This document shows, piece by piece, positions 9,994-18,539 of a stretch of DNA of 64,000 nt (positions are counted from its first letter, which is position 1; each line of letters starts with the position of its first letter). The notes under the pieces were generated by a model, which had not been told where the DNA came from, ran no database searches, and was given only the letters and a program-made list of their open reading frames with translations. The DNA lies in the NCBI GenBank assembly GCA_910575795.1, contig CAJTGE010000013.1, forward strand, positions 93,479 to 157,478, written 5' to 3'. The DNA comes from Clostridiaceae bacterium (GTDB lineage Bacteria; Bacillota; Clostridia; Lachnospirales; Lachnospiraceae). The position numbers and the translations under genes are program-made.

Positions 9994-10033
9994 CAAAAAA
10001 AAGTCCCAGATACAGTTTTCCTGCATCTGGGAC
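9994..10033 (-). terminator. T-box intrinsic terminator
   Basis: On the minus strand a stem GTCCCAGATGCAG / CTGTATCTGGGAC (10033-10003) is followed by eight T (10002-9995). It is the regulated terminator of the T-box leader. Confidence 0.9.
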
Positions 10034-10272
10034 GAATCTGTCAAAACAAACCCGCGGTACCACCCATATTGGCCTTTGGCCCTCTTAAGTCATATACTAA
10101 CATATATGCCGCCAGATAACGGTTGCGGTTTCCGTCAGCCCCTACTGCAATTTCAGGACTGCCCTCAAAAGTCCATTCGGCTATCCGCTTTGTACCGTGC
10201 TTCCACCGCGACACGGCTCTCTGTGACACTGCCAGATAACATACTCCTCTTTCTCAACGGTTTCGATTTATG
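9994..10272 (-). promoter_or_regulatory. T-box leader riboswitch, UGG (Trp) specifier
   Basis: Read on the minus strand, the leader carries GAGGAGTA (Stem I), CAGAGAGCC and GGTGGAAGC (distal Stem I), then GCCGAA-TGG-ACTTTTGAG, where TGG at 10171-10173 fits the specifier position. It ends with the T-box GGGTGGTACCGCGG and a terminator hairpin. Uncharged tRNA would stabilise the antiterminator and allow transcription of the downstream importer. Specifier assignment is by pattern with known leaders, not by computed folding. The T-box bulge reads UGGU, which matches A73 better than the G73 usual in tRNA-Trp. Confidence 0.88.
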
Positions 10273-10278
10273 GGTTTT

Positions 10279-10307
10279 ATCCTAATACTTTTTTGGGGAG
10301 ATGTCAA
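10279..10307 (-). promoter_or_regulatory. Sigma-A promoter of the T-box/importer operon
   Basis: On the minus strand a perfect -35 TTGACA (10307-10302), a 17-base spacer and -10 TAGGAT (10284-10279) lie directly before the start of Stem I. Confidence 0.85.
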
Positions 10308-10357
10308 GAGGAAAATTTGCGTTTTTTTGGAGGCAGTACGCATAAGGGCATAAGGGC

Positions 10358-10382
10358 AACCATTCAGGCCGCCTGAATGGTT
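10358..10382. repeat. Inverted repeat between importer operon and DUF3592 gene
   Basis: AACCATTCAGG (10358-10368) and CCTGAATGGTT (10372-10382) form an 11-bp stem with a 3-base loop, just after a tandem CATAAGGG word. There is no T-run. It may be an operator or a hairpin between divergent units. The rest of 10308-10570 is AT-rich with no gene seen. Confidence 0.55.
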
Positions 10383-10570
10383 ACATATTGCTGTCATCCC
10401 CCGCAAACACTTGAACCGGAAGCGAAAGTGTGCTATTGTAGTTTTATCAGCCAGTGAAAGGGATTTTTTGCCTAAAGCTTATGTGGATTTATAAATTATA
10501 TTCTAATAGTTCAGAAAATCCGAAGATTTAACAAAAACGTCTGGCAACAGTATACGGGGAGGTACAAAGG

Positions 10571-10990
10571 ATGAATAAGATACGGATTGTGCTGCTGGGA
10601 TTGATTGCCTGCAATGGGTTTTGGGCATACAGATATTTTAAAAGGCTGAAACAGCTTACGCAGCTCTATAAAGGCGTGGCCGCGGCGGAGATTGTGGAGC
10701 TTCGCGAGGAGGGGCTTGCGGATACGGGAAACAATCCATACAGATGTTATCCCACGTTTGAGTATACCGTGGACGGGACAGCGATCCGGAAGGCGTCCTC
10801 GTGGGGGTATCCCCGGAAGGCGTATCTGTTTATCGGCCGGAAGATGACGCTGCATTACGATACAGCGAATCCGGAATGTTTTATCCCCAGAGAGGATGAA
10901 AAGATGCTGAAACAAAAGTTTCACCTCTATACGGCCGGAGTCCTGATCTTTACGGTACTGCTGATTCCGGCCTTTCTGTGGTTTGCATAG
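10571..10990 (+). CDS. DUF3592-like membrane protein
   Basis: The 139-residue product has a hydrophobic N-terminal segment (about 5-20), a soluble middle with NPYRCYPTFEYTVDG and LHYDTANPEC, and a C-terminal membrane segment (about 117-138). This arrangement fits the DUF3592 family, whose function is unknown. ATG 10571 has GGGGAGG 7 bases upstream. It stands before a GNAT gene with 52 bases between them and may be cotranscribed with it. Confidence 0.65.
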   Translation: MNKIRIVLLGLIACNGFWAYRYFKRLKQLTQLYKGVAAAEIVELREEGLADTGNNPYRCYPTFEYTVDGTAIRKASSWGYPRKAYLFIGRKMTLHYDTANPECFIPREDEKMLKQKFHLYTAGVLIFTVLLIPAFLWFA

Positions 10991-11042
10991 GGCGGCGCGG
11001 CGGTTTTGTCTGGAAACGTATGTGTAAATGGAGGGGCGGACG

Positions 11043-11555
11043 ATGATCAGAACGTTTCGGAAAGCGGAGATCGGCAGAGTGGCAGATATCTGGCTGGACA
11101 CCAATCAAAGAGCGCATGCCTTTATTTCCGCTCAATATTGGGAGGAGCACTTTGAGGAAGTGAAGAAGCTCCTGCTGCAGGCGGAATTGTATGTGTATGA
11201 AGAGGAGACCAGGCATTTGGTTCAGGGCTTTATCGGGCTGGACGGCGATTATATAGCCGGTATTTTTGTCGCGGACGGGGCGCAGTCCCGCGGGATCGGC
11301 AGGCAGCTTTTGGAGCATGTAAAGAGGTTGAAGGGGCGGCTCTGTCTGAAGGTGTATCAGAAGAATGCGCGGGCTGTTGCATTTTATGTGAAAGAATCAT
11401 TTCATATCTGGAATGAGGGTGTGGATGACGCTACCGGGGAGAATGAATATTTCATGATATGGAAGAAATCTTTCACTTCCCGTTCTTCTGAAAGTCCTGC
11501 GGCGTCATGTGACAGTATTCGCGGAAGCGTTTGTAAAAACAGGGAAGGCAGTTAA
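11043..11555 (+). CDS. GNAT-family N-acetyltransferase with an aberrant C-terminus
   Basis: The protein resembles YjaB-type GNAT enzymes, which transfer acetyl from acetyl-CoA to an amine; the substrate is unknown. The acetyl-CoA loop is SRGIGRQLLEH, and the C-terminal strand NARAVAFYVKESF is typical. ATG 11043 is preceded by GGAGGGG. Family members normally end near EYFMIWK (about residue 141). Here the frame continues about 29 residues that are antisense to an AraC-type gene end (11473-11637), so the native stop has probably been lost. Activity may persist. Confidence 0.75.
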   Translation: MIRTFRKAEIGRVADIWLDTNQRAHAFISAQYWEEHFEEVKKLLLQAELYVYEEETRHLVQGFIGLDGDYIAGIFVADGAQSRGIGRQLLEHVKRLKGRLCLKVYQKNARAVAFYVKESFHIWNEGVDDATGENEYFMIWKKSFTSRSSESPAASCDSIRGSVCKNREGS

Positions 11556-11637
11556 AGCCGCGGGCAAAAGCAGCCCCGGCGGCAGGAAGGCCGTTTTTCA
11601 GAAGCAGGGCGGACGGATTCAGGCGGTACTGGTTTGG
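11473..11637 (-). pseudogene. AraC-family regulator remnant (C-terminal helix-turn-helix only)
   Basis: On the minus strand the frame ending in TGA at 11475-11473 reads QYRLNPSALLLKNG, then GFNCLPCFYKRFREYCHMTP and QDFQKNGK. This is the second half of an AraC DNA-binding domain (compare the usual IALACGFNSLSYFYKRFRE). The sensor domain and first HTH half are missing or unrecognisable upstream, and no start is present. Its 3' end overlaps the GNAT coding region on the opposite strand. Confidence 0.75.
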
Positions 11638-11730
11638 AAGTAAAGCCTGTCTTCTCCCTGAAGCAGTGCAAAAATTTCGTTATATAACAGCATAATCTTA
11701 CAAAAATAAAAAGCAAGGAGCGCGGGAACG

Positions 11731-13440
11731 ATGAAGAAAAAATGGTGGCATGGCAAAGCGGCGTATCAGATCTATCCAAAGAGCTTTATGGATGCGGACG
11801 GGGACGGGATCGGCGATCTGAAGGGGATTGCCGGGAAGCTTGATTATCTGAAGGGGCTGGGGATCGGCATTGTCTGGATCTCTCCGGTCTATCAGTCCCC
11901 CTTTGTGGATCAGGGGTATGATATATCGGATTATTATGCGATTGATCCGGCGTTTGGAAGCATGGAGGACATGGAATGCCTGCTTCGGGAGGCCAAAAAG
12001 CGGGGGATTGCCATTGTCATGGATCTGGTGGTGAACCACTGTTCGGATCAGCATGAATGGTTTCAGAAGGCGCTTAAGGATCCGTTTGGGAAATACGGGA
12101 AGTATTTTTACATAAAAGAGGGGAAGGACGGGAAAGCGCCCTGCAACTGGCGTTCATATTTTGGCGGGAGCGTGTGGGAAAAGCTGCCGGGGTATGACAA
12201 TCTCTTTTATCTTCACATGTTTGCAAAGGAGCAGCCGGATCTCAACTGGGAGAACTCCGAGGTGCGCCAGGAGATCTACCGGATGATCCGCTGGTGGCTC
12301 GATAAGGGGATCGCGGGCTTTCGGCTCGACGCCATTATTAATATCAAGAAGGATCTCCGTTTTATGGATCTGCCGGCGGACCGGGACGACGGGATGTGTT
12401 CCCCTGCCGCCATGCTTGCGCAGGCGGACGGGATCCATGAATTTCTGCAGGAAATGAAGCGGGAGGCGTTCGCGCCGTATGAGGCGTTTACCATAGGGGA
12501 GCTGTTTGATTTTCGGGAGGAGGAGCTGGAGCGCTACATCGGGGAGGAGGGCTGCTTTGAGTCAATCTTTGATTTTGCGCCCCATATGCTCGGCGCGAGC
12601 GGGCGCGGCTGGTATGACCGGACGCCGGTGTCCTTAGATCAGTTCCGCGACGCGGTATTTGCGAGCAAGGCTGTTTCACAGCGGATTGGAATGATGGCCA
12701 ATATCATCGAAAACCACGACGAGCCGAGAGGCGTAAGCCGTTACCTTCCGGAAGATGCGGGGGATGAGGCGGCGAAAAAGCTCCTGGCCGGGATCTCCCT
12801 CATGAGCTTCGGCCTGCCGTTTCTGTATCAGGGGCAGGAGATCGGCATGACAAATAAGCGGTTTCTGAGCATCCGCGAGGTGGATGACATCAATACCCTG
12901 GACGAGTATAAGGTTGCGCTGGAGCACGGTTTTAGCGAAACAGAAGCGCTTGCGATCATTTCCGGCATGAGCCGGGATAATGCGCGCACGCCTATGCAGT
13001 GGAACAGCGGGCCGCACGCAGGCTTTACAGACGGTACGCCCTGGCTGGCGGAAAATGAGAATTACGGTGAAATCAATGCGGCGGAGCAGGAGGGGCGGGC
13101 GGATTCCGTGCTGTCCTTTTATAAAAAGCTGATCGCATTGCGGACGGATCCGGAGTACGGGGAGGCCGTTGTTTATGGGCTTCAGGAGCCGTTTGGGCAG
13201 GAGATGGAGCAGTTTACGGGCTTTTACCGCAGGGGGGAGAAACGGACGCTTTTAGCGCTTGCCAACTGCAGGGGACAGGAGCGGGAGGTGGAGATCCCGC
13301 ATGCGGTCCGGGGCGTTGTGCTTGATAATTATGATGAAGGGGCGGACAGCGTGCGGATTGAGACCCTTGAAGGGGGAAGCCGGGTAGTTATGAAGAGGTG
13401 GCAGTTTCTGGTGTTGGCTGTCATTGAGGATGGACAGTAA
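11731..13440 (+). CDS. GH13 alpha-glucosidase / oligo-1,6-glucosidase
   Basis: This cytoplasmic enzyme (no signal peptide) hydrolyses terminal alpha-glucosidic bonds of short oligosaccharides such as isomaltose or maltose-type sugars. At 569 residues it has the length of MalL/IsoMalt enzymes. The start KWWHGKAAYQIYPKSF, DLVVNHCSDQHEWF, the nucleophile in GFRLDAI, the acid/base in FTIGELF and the third carboxylate in ENHDEPR are all present. The linkage preference cannot be read with certainty. ATG 11731 follows AAGGAG. Confidence 0.92.
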   Translation: MKKKWWHGKAAYQIYPKSFMDADGDGIGDLKGIAGKLDYLKGLGIGIVWISPVYQSPFVDQGYDISDYYAIDPAFGSMEDMECLLREAKKRGIAIVMDLVVNHCSDQHEWFQKALKDPFGKYGKYFYIKEGKDGKAPCNWRSYFGGSVWEKLPGYDNLFYLHMFAKEQPDLNWENSEVRQEIYRMIRWWLDKGIAGFRLDAIINIKKDLRFMDLPADRDDGMCSPAAMLAQADGIHEFLQEMKREAFAPYEAFTIGELFDFREEELERYIGEEGCFESIFDFAPHMLGASGRGWYDRTPVSLDQFRDAVFASKAVSQRIGMMANIIENHDEPRGVSRYLPEDAGDEAAKKLLAGISLMSFGLPFLYQGQEIGMTNKRFLSIREVDDINTLDEYKVALEHGFSETEALAIISGMSRDNARTPMQWNSGPHAGFTDGTPWLAENENYGEINAAEQEGRADSVLSFYKKLIALRTDPEYGEAVVYGLQEPFGQEMEQFTGFYRRGEKRTLLALANCRGQEREVEIPHAVRGVVLDNYDEGADSVRIETLEGGSRVVMKRWQFLVLAVIEDGQ

Positions 13441-13481
13441 CCCTCTGGCCGCCAACCTGTTTATTTTTGCCATAATACCGA

Positions 13482-13510
13482 TTGAATATTCCCCATTTTT
13501 TTTGTATAAT
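13482..13510 (+). promoter_or_regulatory. Sigma-A promoter before the HExxH protein gene
   Basis: -35 TTGAAT (13482-13487), 17-base spacer, consensus -10 TATAAT (13505-13510). Confidence 0.75.
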
Positions 13511-13591
13511 AAAACCACAGCAGTAAACCAGAGCGCCCGCCTCCTTTTCAGAGTGTGCGCAGGCGTTTTGGAATGAAAAAGAGGTGGCTTT

Positions 13592-14317
13592 ATGATAAGT
13601 GGTATTTCAGGAATGAGCTCCTATTACAGCATGTACCGTTTCAGCGGCTTTTCCCACATGAATTCCGCGAACCGGGCGGCGCAGGGGATGCAGGGCGCGG
13701 CGGCGGTTGCCGGCGGACGGCGTTCGGACAATCTGGAAACGCCGGTCCAGCCGGTGGACCGGGTGTCCGGTTCCGCGCCGGTTCTGCCGCGGTCCCCGGA
13801 GCCGCGCCTGTTTATCCGTCAGGGAGCGGATCCCGTAGAGATGGCGGTGCGGATGCGCATTCAATATGTGGATATGCCGGGCCAGAGCGGGAGCGGCGGG
13901 GAAGCGGCGGGAACCGGAGAGGCGCAGGGAACACAGGGAGCGGAGGGCGTCCAGAAGGCGGCGGAGGAAGGCAAATGCCAGACCTGCGAGCAACGCAAAT
14001 ATAAGGACGGCTCCAATGATCCGGGCGTTTCCTTTAAGACAGCGACCAGAGTCGCGCCGGAGCAGGCGGCGTCCGCTGTCCGCGGCCATGAGAGGGAGCA
14101 TGTGGTCCGTGAGCAGGCAAAGGCAAAGCGCGAGGATCGCCGCGTAGTCAGCCAGAGCGTGGCCTTAAAGACTTCGATCTGCCCGGAATGCGGAAAAGTC
14201 TATGTATCCGGAGGCGTGACGCGCACCACGACCGCGTCTAACCCGGAGCCGAAGGATACGGCCCAGGTTCAGGCAGAGGCGCAGGAAGGGCGCAGGCCGT
14301 TCTCGGCAGTTGCGTGA
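13592..14317 (+). CDS. Putative SprA-related / metallopeptidase-like protein with HExxH motif
   Basis: The function is not established. The N-terminal 150 residues are low-complexity and Gly/Ala/Glu-rich. The C-terminal part carries GHEREHVVREQ (HExxH at about 166-170) and then CPECGKVYVSGG (about 196-207), which could bind a second metal. The pattern recalls PF12118 (SprA-related, putative metalloprotease), but the match is partial. There is no signal peptide. ATG 13592 follows AAAGAGGTGG. It has its own promoter at 13482-13510. Confidence 0.55.
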   Translation: MISGISGMSSYYSMYRFSGFSHMNSANRAAQGMQGAAAVAGGRRSDNLETPVQPVDRVSGSAPVLPRSPEPRLFIRQGADPVEMAVRMRIQYVDMPGQSGSGGEAAGTGEAQGTQGAEGVQKAAEEGKCQTCEQRKYKDGSNDPGVSFKTATRVAPEQAASAVRGHEREHVVREQAKAKREDRRVVSQSVALKTSICPECGKVYVSGGVTRTTTASNPEPKDTAQVQAEAQEGRRPFSAVA

Positions 14318-14559
14318 GAGGGACAGCAGACGCAAAAGACGTTTACAGGTACATAAGACAATAAGCGCGCGGGGAAGCGGCGCAGAGAGCAGGCGGCTGC
14401 CGGCCTCTGGCCGTTTCTTTATTTATATAGCGTTTCTTCGGGTGATCGCGGGAGCCGGATTTGATTTCACAAGCTTTGATTTCACAAACATTTCAGTTGA
14501 CTCCCCCCCATATTTGCATTATAATACCAATATCTATGGACGAAAGAAGGAACTACAGC

Positions 14560-15438
14560 ATGGTTAAAAGCATGACCGGTTTCGGCCGCCATGAGCTTTC
14601 TACAGAAGAATACCGCATCTCAGCCGAGATGAAGGCGGTGAATCACCGCTACCTGGATTTGAGCGTCAAGATGCCGAGAAGGTTCAACTCGTTTGAGTCC
14701 GGGATACGCGCGCTTCTGAAGGATTACGTGCAGCGCGGCAAGGTGGATCTCTTTATTGCGTATGAGGATTACACGCAGAGCCGTATGTCGCTTAAGTACA
14801 ACGCGTCCCTGGCGGCGGAGTATATGGGATATTTCCGCGCGATGGCAGAGCAGTTCTCCATTCCGGATGACGTGTCCGTTACATCCCTGGCGCGGTTTCC
14901 CGAGATATTTTCCATGGAGCAGGAGCCGGAGGACGAGGAGCAGATTTGGCATATTCTTGAGGAGGCCGTGAGCGGCGCGGCGTCCCGGTTTGTGGAAAGC
15001 CGGATCCGCGAGGGCGAGAGCCTGAAAAAGGATCTCCTGGGCAAACTCGACGCCATGGAAGGCATGTTGGACGAGCTGGAGCGCCGTTCCCCGGCTGTTG
15101 TGAGCGAATACCGGGAGAAGCTCGCTGCCAAGGTGCAGGAGCTTTTGGGCAGTTCGTCCATTGATGAGAGCCGTATTGTGACAGAGGCGACGATCTTTGC
15201 GGATAAGATCTGCACGGACGAGGAGACGGTGCGCCTGCGCAGCCACATCGAGGCCACGAGGGCGGAGCTTTCAGCGGGCGGAAGCGTGGGCCGCAAGCTC
15301 GACTTCATCGCCCAGGAGATGAACCGCGAGGCCAATACGATTCTTTCAAAGGCCAATGATCTGGAGATATCGGACTGTGCGATTTCGCTGAAGACCGAGA
15401 TTGAGAAGATCCGTGAACAGATACAGAATATCGAGTGA
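14560..15438 (+). CDS. yicC: YicC-family endoribonuclease
   Basis: The 292-residue cytoplasmic protein begins KSMTGFGRHE and ends EIEKIREQIQNIE, both hallmarks of YicC/YloC proteins, which cleave RNA and influence sRNA turnover in bacteria that have been tested. EMNREANTILSKAND is the conserved C-terminal block. I chose ATG 14560, with GAAGGAAC just upstream; the frame from 14461 contains unrelated residues. gmk starts 17 bases after its stop, the standard yloC-gmk-rpoZ order of Firmicutes. Confidence 0.92.
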   Translation: MVKSMTGFGRHELSTEEYRISAEMKAVNHRYLDLSVKMPRRFNSFESGIRALLKDYVQRGKVDLFIAYEDYTQSRMSLKYNASLAAEYMGYFRAMAEQFSIPDDVSVTSLARFPEIFSMEQEPEDEEQIWHILEEAVSGAASRFVESRIREGESLKKDLLGKLDAMEGMLDELERRSPAVVSEYREKLAAKVQELLGSSSIDESRIVTEATIFADKICTDEETVRLRSHIEATRAELSAGGSVGRKLDFIAQEMNREANTILSKANDLEISDCAISLKTEIEKIREQIQNIE

Positions 15439-15455
15439 GAAAACCGGGAGGCAGG

Positions 15456-16088
15456 ATGGATAATCAGGGAGTGCTGGCCGTTGTATCAGGCTTTTCAGGG
15501 GCCGGGAAGGGAACGCTTATTAAGACGCTTCTGGCCGGATATCAGAATTATGCGCTGTCTGTTTCCGCGACGACGCGCAGCCCGCGGCCGGGCGAAGCGG
15601 ACGGAAGAGAATATTTTTTCAGGACAAACGATGAGTTTGAACGTATGATAGAAAACGGCGAGCTGTTAGAGTATGCCCGCTACGTGGATCACTATTACGG
15701 CACGCCGAAGGAGTATGTTCTGCAAAACCTTGCGGCCGGCAGAGATGTCCTTTTAGAGATTGAGATCCAGGGGGCGCTGGCGATCCGGGAGCGTTTTCCG
15801 GAGGCGGTGCTCCTGTTTGTGACGGCGCCGGACGCCGCGGAGCTTAGGAAACGCCTGACAGGGCGCGGCACGGAAGAACGGTCCGTGATTGAAAAACGCC
15901 TTAAGAGGGCCGCCGAGGAGGCGGACGGGATTGAACAGTATGATTATATACTCGTCAACGACGAGGTGGAGGCCTGCGCCCTGCGGATGCACAGCCTGAT
16001 TCAGGCGGCGCATGCGAGGGTGGGAAACCACCTGGAATTTATCAGGGGCATGCGGGATGATTTGAAGGCGCAGTCCTTTGACGATTGA
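15456..16088 (+). CDS. gmk: Guanylate kinase
   Basis: It phosphorylates GMP to GDP with ATP. The 210-residue product has the P-loop SGFSGAGKGTL, SVSATTRSPRPGE and DGREYFF for GMP binding, and LLEIEIQGAL (Walker B region). GGGAGG lies before ATG 15456; the in-frame ATG at 15435 overlaps yicC. It is followed by rpoZ with a 19-base gap. Confidence 0.96.
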   Translation: MDNQGVLAVVSGFSGAGKGTLIKTLLAGYQNYALSVSATTRSPRPGEADGREYFFRTNDEFERMIENGELLEYARYVDHYYGTPKEYVLQNLAAGRDVLLEIEIQGALAIRERFPEAVLLFVTAPDAAELRKRLTGRGTEERSVIEKRLKRAAEEADGIEQYDYILVNDEVEACALRMHSLIQAAHARVGNHLEFIRGMRDDLKAQSFDD

Positions 16089-16107
16089 GAGGAGAGTGAA
16101 TCGGGTT

Positions 16108-16365
16108 ATGATGTTACGTCCGTCTTATAACGATTTGATTCAGGTTGTAAACAGCGGGGTGGAACCGGGTGAGGAGCCGGTGGTTCAGAGCCGCTATTCG
16201 ATTGTGATCGCCACGGCGAAACGCGCCAGGCAGTTGATTGGGGGCGAGGAGGCCACGGTGATGGAGCGCGCGCGGAAGCCTCTTTCCGTGGCGATCGACG
16301 AGCTTTACCAGTCCAGGGTGAAGATTATCAATGAAGAGCCTGTTTCCGAGGACGAGGGGGAATAG
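16108..16365 (+). CDS. rpoZ: RNA polymerase omega subunit
   Basis: Omega stabilises the beta' subunit of RNA polymerase. The 85-residue product has MLRPSYNDL at the N-terminus, SRYSIVIATAKRARQL as the conserved helix and KPLSVAIDEL toward the end. ATG 16108 (or 16111) is 11 bases after GAGAGGAGAG. A GTG at 16096 is in frame but too close to that site. Confidence 0.92.
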   Translation: MMLRPSYNDLIQVVNSGVEPGEEPVVQSRYSIVIATAKRARQLIGGEEATVMERARKPLSVAIDELYQSRVKIINEEPVSEDEGE

Positions 16366-16402
16366 CGGCTGCTGTTCCTATGCCGGCCACGGTGAAACGG
16401 GA

Positions 16403-16627
16403 GCCGCCGCGCAGTCCGGCCGGTATGCTGGGCTGCGCGGCGGCGGATGAGGGCCGTCTCACGCTTCCTTAGCGCCTGAGATGGCTTTTATAGTAAACGA
16501 CAAAAGTATTTTCCGTTTACTATAAACCCTCCGGGGGATGCGCACGATTTTTGTATGGTAGTTCTGCGTTTACACGCAGCAAAAATCGGCGCAGGAAACG
16601 TTATAAAAAACATTTATGACGTTTCCT
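16403..16627. repeat. Cluster of four inverted repeats between rpoZ and rimO
   Basis: Four stems follow one another: GCCGCCGCGCAG / CTGCGCGGCGGC (16403-16444), TTTATAGTAAACG / CGTTTACTATAAA (16487-16526), an imperfect GCGCACGATTTTTG / CAAAAATCGGCGC (16540-16592) and AGGAAACG / CGTTTCCT (16593-16627). The first could terminate rpoZ, although it lacks a T-run. The others precede rimO and may be operators or a structured leader. No gene is visible in 16366-16672. Confidence 0.6.
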
Positions 16628-16672
16628 GATAGTTTAAGATGTACTCTCGGAATCAAGGAGGAAATAGGTGGC

Positions 16673-18010
16673 ATGAAGATACTTTGCATCTCCTTAGGCT
16701 GCGATAAAAATCTGGTGGACACGGAGCGGATGCTGGGGTTCTTGGATCGGGACGGTTATACCTTTACGGACGATGAGAACGAGGCGGATATCATTCTGGT
16801 GAACACCTGCTGCTTTATTGGCGACGCCAAGGAGGAGAGCGTAAATACGATTCTGGAGATGGCGAAGCTCAAGGAAGTGGGAAGCTGTAAGGCCCTGATT
16901 GTGGCCGGATGCATGGCGCAGCGCTATAAAGAGGAGATTTTGAAGGAGATTCCGGAGGTGGACGCGATTTTGGGCGTTTCCGCCTGCGATGAGATTTCCG
17001 GCATCATTAAGAGGGCTCTGGAGGGAGAAAAGGGCGTTTCATTTCCGCCGCTTTCCGGCCCGTATGAGCCGGAGGGAAAACGGATTGTGAGCACGGGAGG
17101 CCATTATGCCTTTCTAAAGATTGCCGAAGGGTGCGACAAGCGCTGTACGTACTGCATTATTCCCTCTCTGCGCGGGCCGTACCGCAGCGTTCCCATGGAA
17201 CAGCTCCTCGCGGAAGCCAGGGAGCTTGCAGAAGGCGGCGTAAAGGAGCTGATCCTGGTGGCGCAGGAGACGACGCTGTACGGGGTGGATCGGTACGGCG
17301 AAAAGCGGCTCCCCGGGCTTTTACGGGAACTTGCGCGGATCGACGGGATCCGCTGGCTGCGGCTGCAGTATTGTTATCCGGAGGAGATCACAGAGGAGCT
17401 GATTGAGGTTATGCGGACCGAGGAGAAGGTATGCCATTATCTGGACATCCCGATCCAGCACGCCAGCGGCCGGGTTCTGAGACGGATGGGGAGGAGGACC
17501 ACGCCTGACGCCATCCGAAAGCGGATTGAGAGCCTGCGGGCGGCCATTCCGGATATCGCGCTGCGCACGACCCTGATCTCTGGTTTCCCGGGCGAGGACG
17601 AGGACGATCACGAGATCCTGATGCAGTTTGTGGACGAGATGGAGTTTGACCGCCTGGGCGTGTTTGCCTACTCGGCGGAGGAAGATACGCCGGCCGCCTC
17701 CTTTCCGGATCAGATTCCGGAAGAAGAAAGGGAGCGCCGCCGGGATGCGGTGATGGAGCTGCAGCAGGCGATCGCCTTTGAGCGGGCGCAGGAACAGATC
17801 GGCCGTGAGATGGAAGTCATGATCGAGGGCAAAGTGGCGGATGAGAACGCCTTTGTGGGCAGGACCTACATGGACGCCCCAAATGTGGACGGCCTGATTT
17901 TTGTAAACAGCGACGCTCCCCTGATGTCCGGCGATTTTTGCCGCGTCAGGGTAACCGGCGCCCTGGAGTATGATTTGATAGGAGAATGCATCGATGAATT
18001 TACCGAATAA
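16673..18010 (+). CDS. rimO: Ribosomal protein uS12 methylthiotransferase RimO
   Basis: RimO is a radical-SAM enzyme that adds a methylthio group to an aspartate of ribosomal protein S12. The 445-residue product has the N-terminal UPF0004 domain with three cysteines (ISLGCDKN, NTCCF, VAGCMAQRY), the radical-SAM motif CDKRCTYC, and a C-terminal TRAM-like domain. ATG 16673 has AAGGAGG upstream; the frame from 16616 runs through the inverted repeats. pgsA starts inside its last codons. Confidence 0.95.
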   Translation: MKILCISLGCDKNLVDTERMLGFLDRDGYTFTDDENEADIILVNTCCFIGDAKEESVNTILEMAKLKEVGSCKALIVAGCMAQRYKEEILKEIPEVDAILGVSACDEISGIIKRALEGEKGVSFPPLSGPYEPEGKRIVSTGGHYAFLKIAEGCDKRCTYCIIPSLRGPYRSVPMEQLLAEARELAEGGVKELILVAQETTLYGVDRYGEKRLPGLLRELARIDGIRWLRLQYCYPEEITEELIEVMRTEEKVCHYLDIPIQHASGRVLRRMGRRTTPDAIRKRIESLRAAIPDIALRTTLISGFPGEDEDDHEILMQFVDEMEFDRLGVFAYSAEEDTPAASFPDQIPEEERERRRDAVMELQQAIAFERAQEQIGREMEVMIEGKVADENAFVGRTYMDAPNVDGLIFVNSDAPLMSGDFCRVRVTGALEYDLIGECIDEFTE

Positions 18011-18536
18011 GCTTACGACGCTGCGCGTCATATTGATCCCGTTTTTCGTGTTCTTCCTGCTGTGGCAGGGGGGAGAAAACCGGACATTCCGCATCATTTC
18101 CCTGGTAATCTTCATTGTGGCCAGCCTGACGGATCTGCTGGACGGAAAGATCGCCAGAAAGTATAACCTGGTGACGAATTTCGGAAAGTTTATGGATCCC
18201 CTGGCGGATAAGCTTCTGGTCTGCTCGGCGCTTATCTGCCTGATCGAGCTTAATCAGCTTCCGGCCTGGATGGTGATTGTCATTATCAGCCGGGAATTCA
18301 TCATCAGCGGCTTCCGCCTGGTGGCTTCGGACAACGGCGTAGTCATAGCGGCCAGCTATTGGGGGAAATTTAAGACCACGTTCCAGATGTTCGCGGTGAT
18401 CCTGCTTATATTGGATATGCCGGCCCTTTCCGTTCTGACGACGCTTTTTGTCTGGGCCGCGTTCGCGCTGACGCTGATTTCCCTTGTGGATTATATTGCA
18501 AAAAATTACAAAATCCTGACAGAAGGGAGCATTTAA
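17994..18536 (+). CDS. pgsA: CDP-diacylglycerol-glycerol-3-phosphate 3-phosphatidyltransferase
   Basis: This membrane enzyme makes phosphatidylglycerophosphate. The 180-residue product has the CDP-alcohol phosphotransferase motif as DLLDGKIARKYNLVTNFGKF followed by MDPLADK, and several hydrophobic helices. ATG 17994 overlaps the rimO end by 17 bases. cinA starts 3 bases after its stop, so rimO-pgsA-cinA is one operon, as in many Firmicutes. Confidence 0.95.
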   Translation: MNLPNKLTTLRVILIPFFVFFLLWQGGENRTFRIISLVIFIVASLTDLLDGKIARKYNLVTNFGKFMDPLADKLLVCSALICLIELNQLPAWMVIVIISREFIISGFRLVASDNGVVIAASYWGKFKTTFQMFAVILLILDMPALSVLTTLFVWAAFALTLISLVDYIAKNYKILTEGSI

Positions 18537-18539
18537 GCC

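Noticed and set aside
13555..14004. 149-residue plus-strand ORF overlapping the HExxH gene
   Set aside because: It is out of frame with the gene that has the ribosome site and conserved motifs, and its translation is Arg/Gly-rich.
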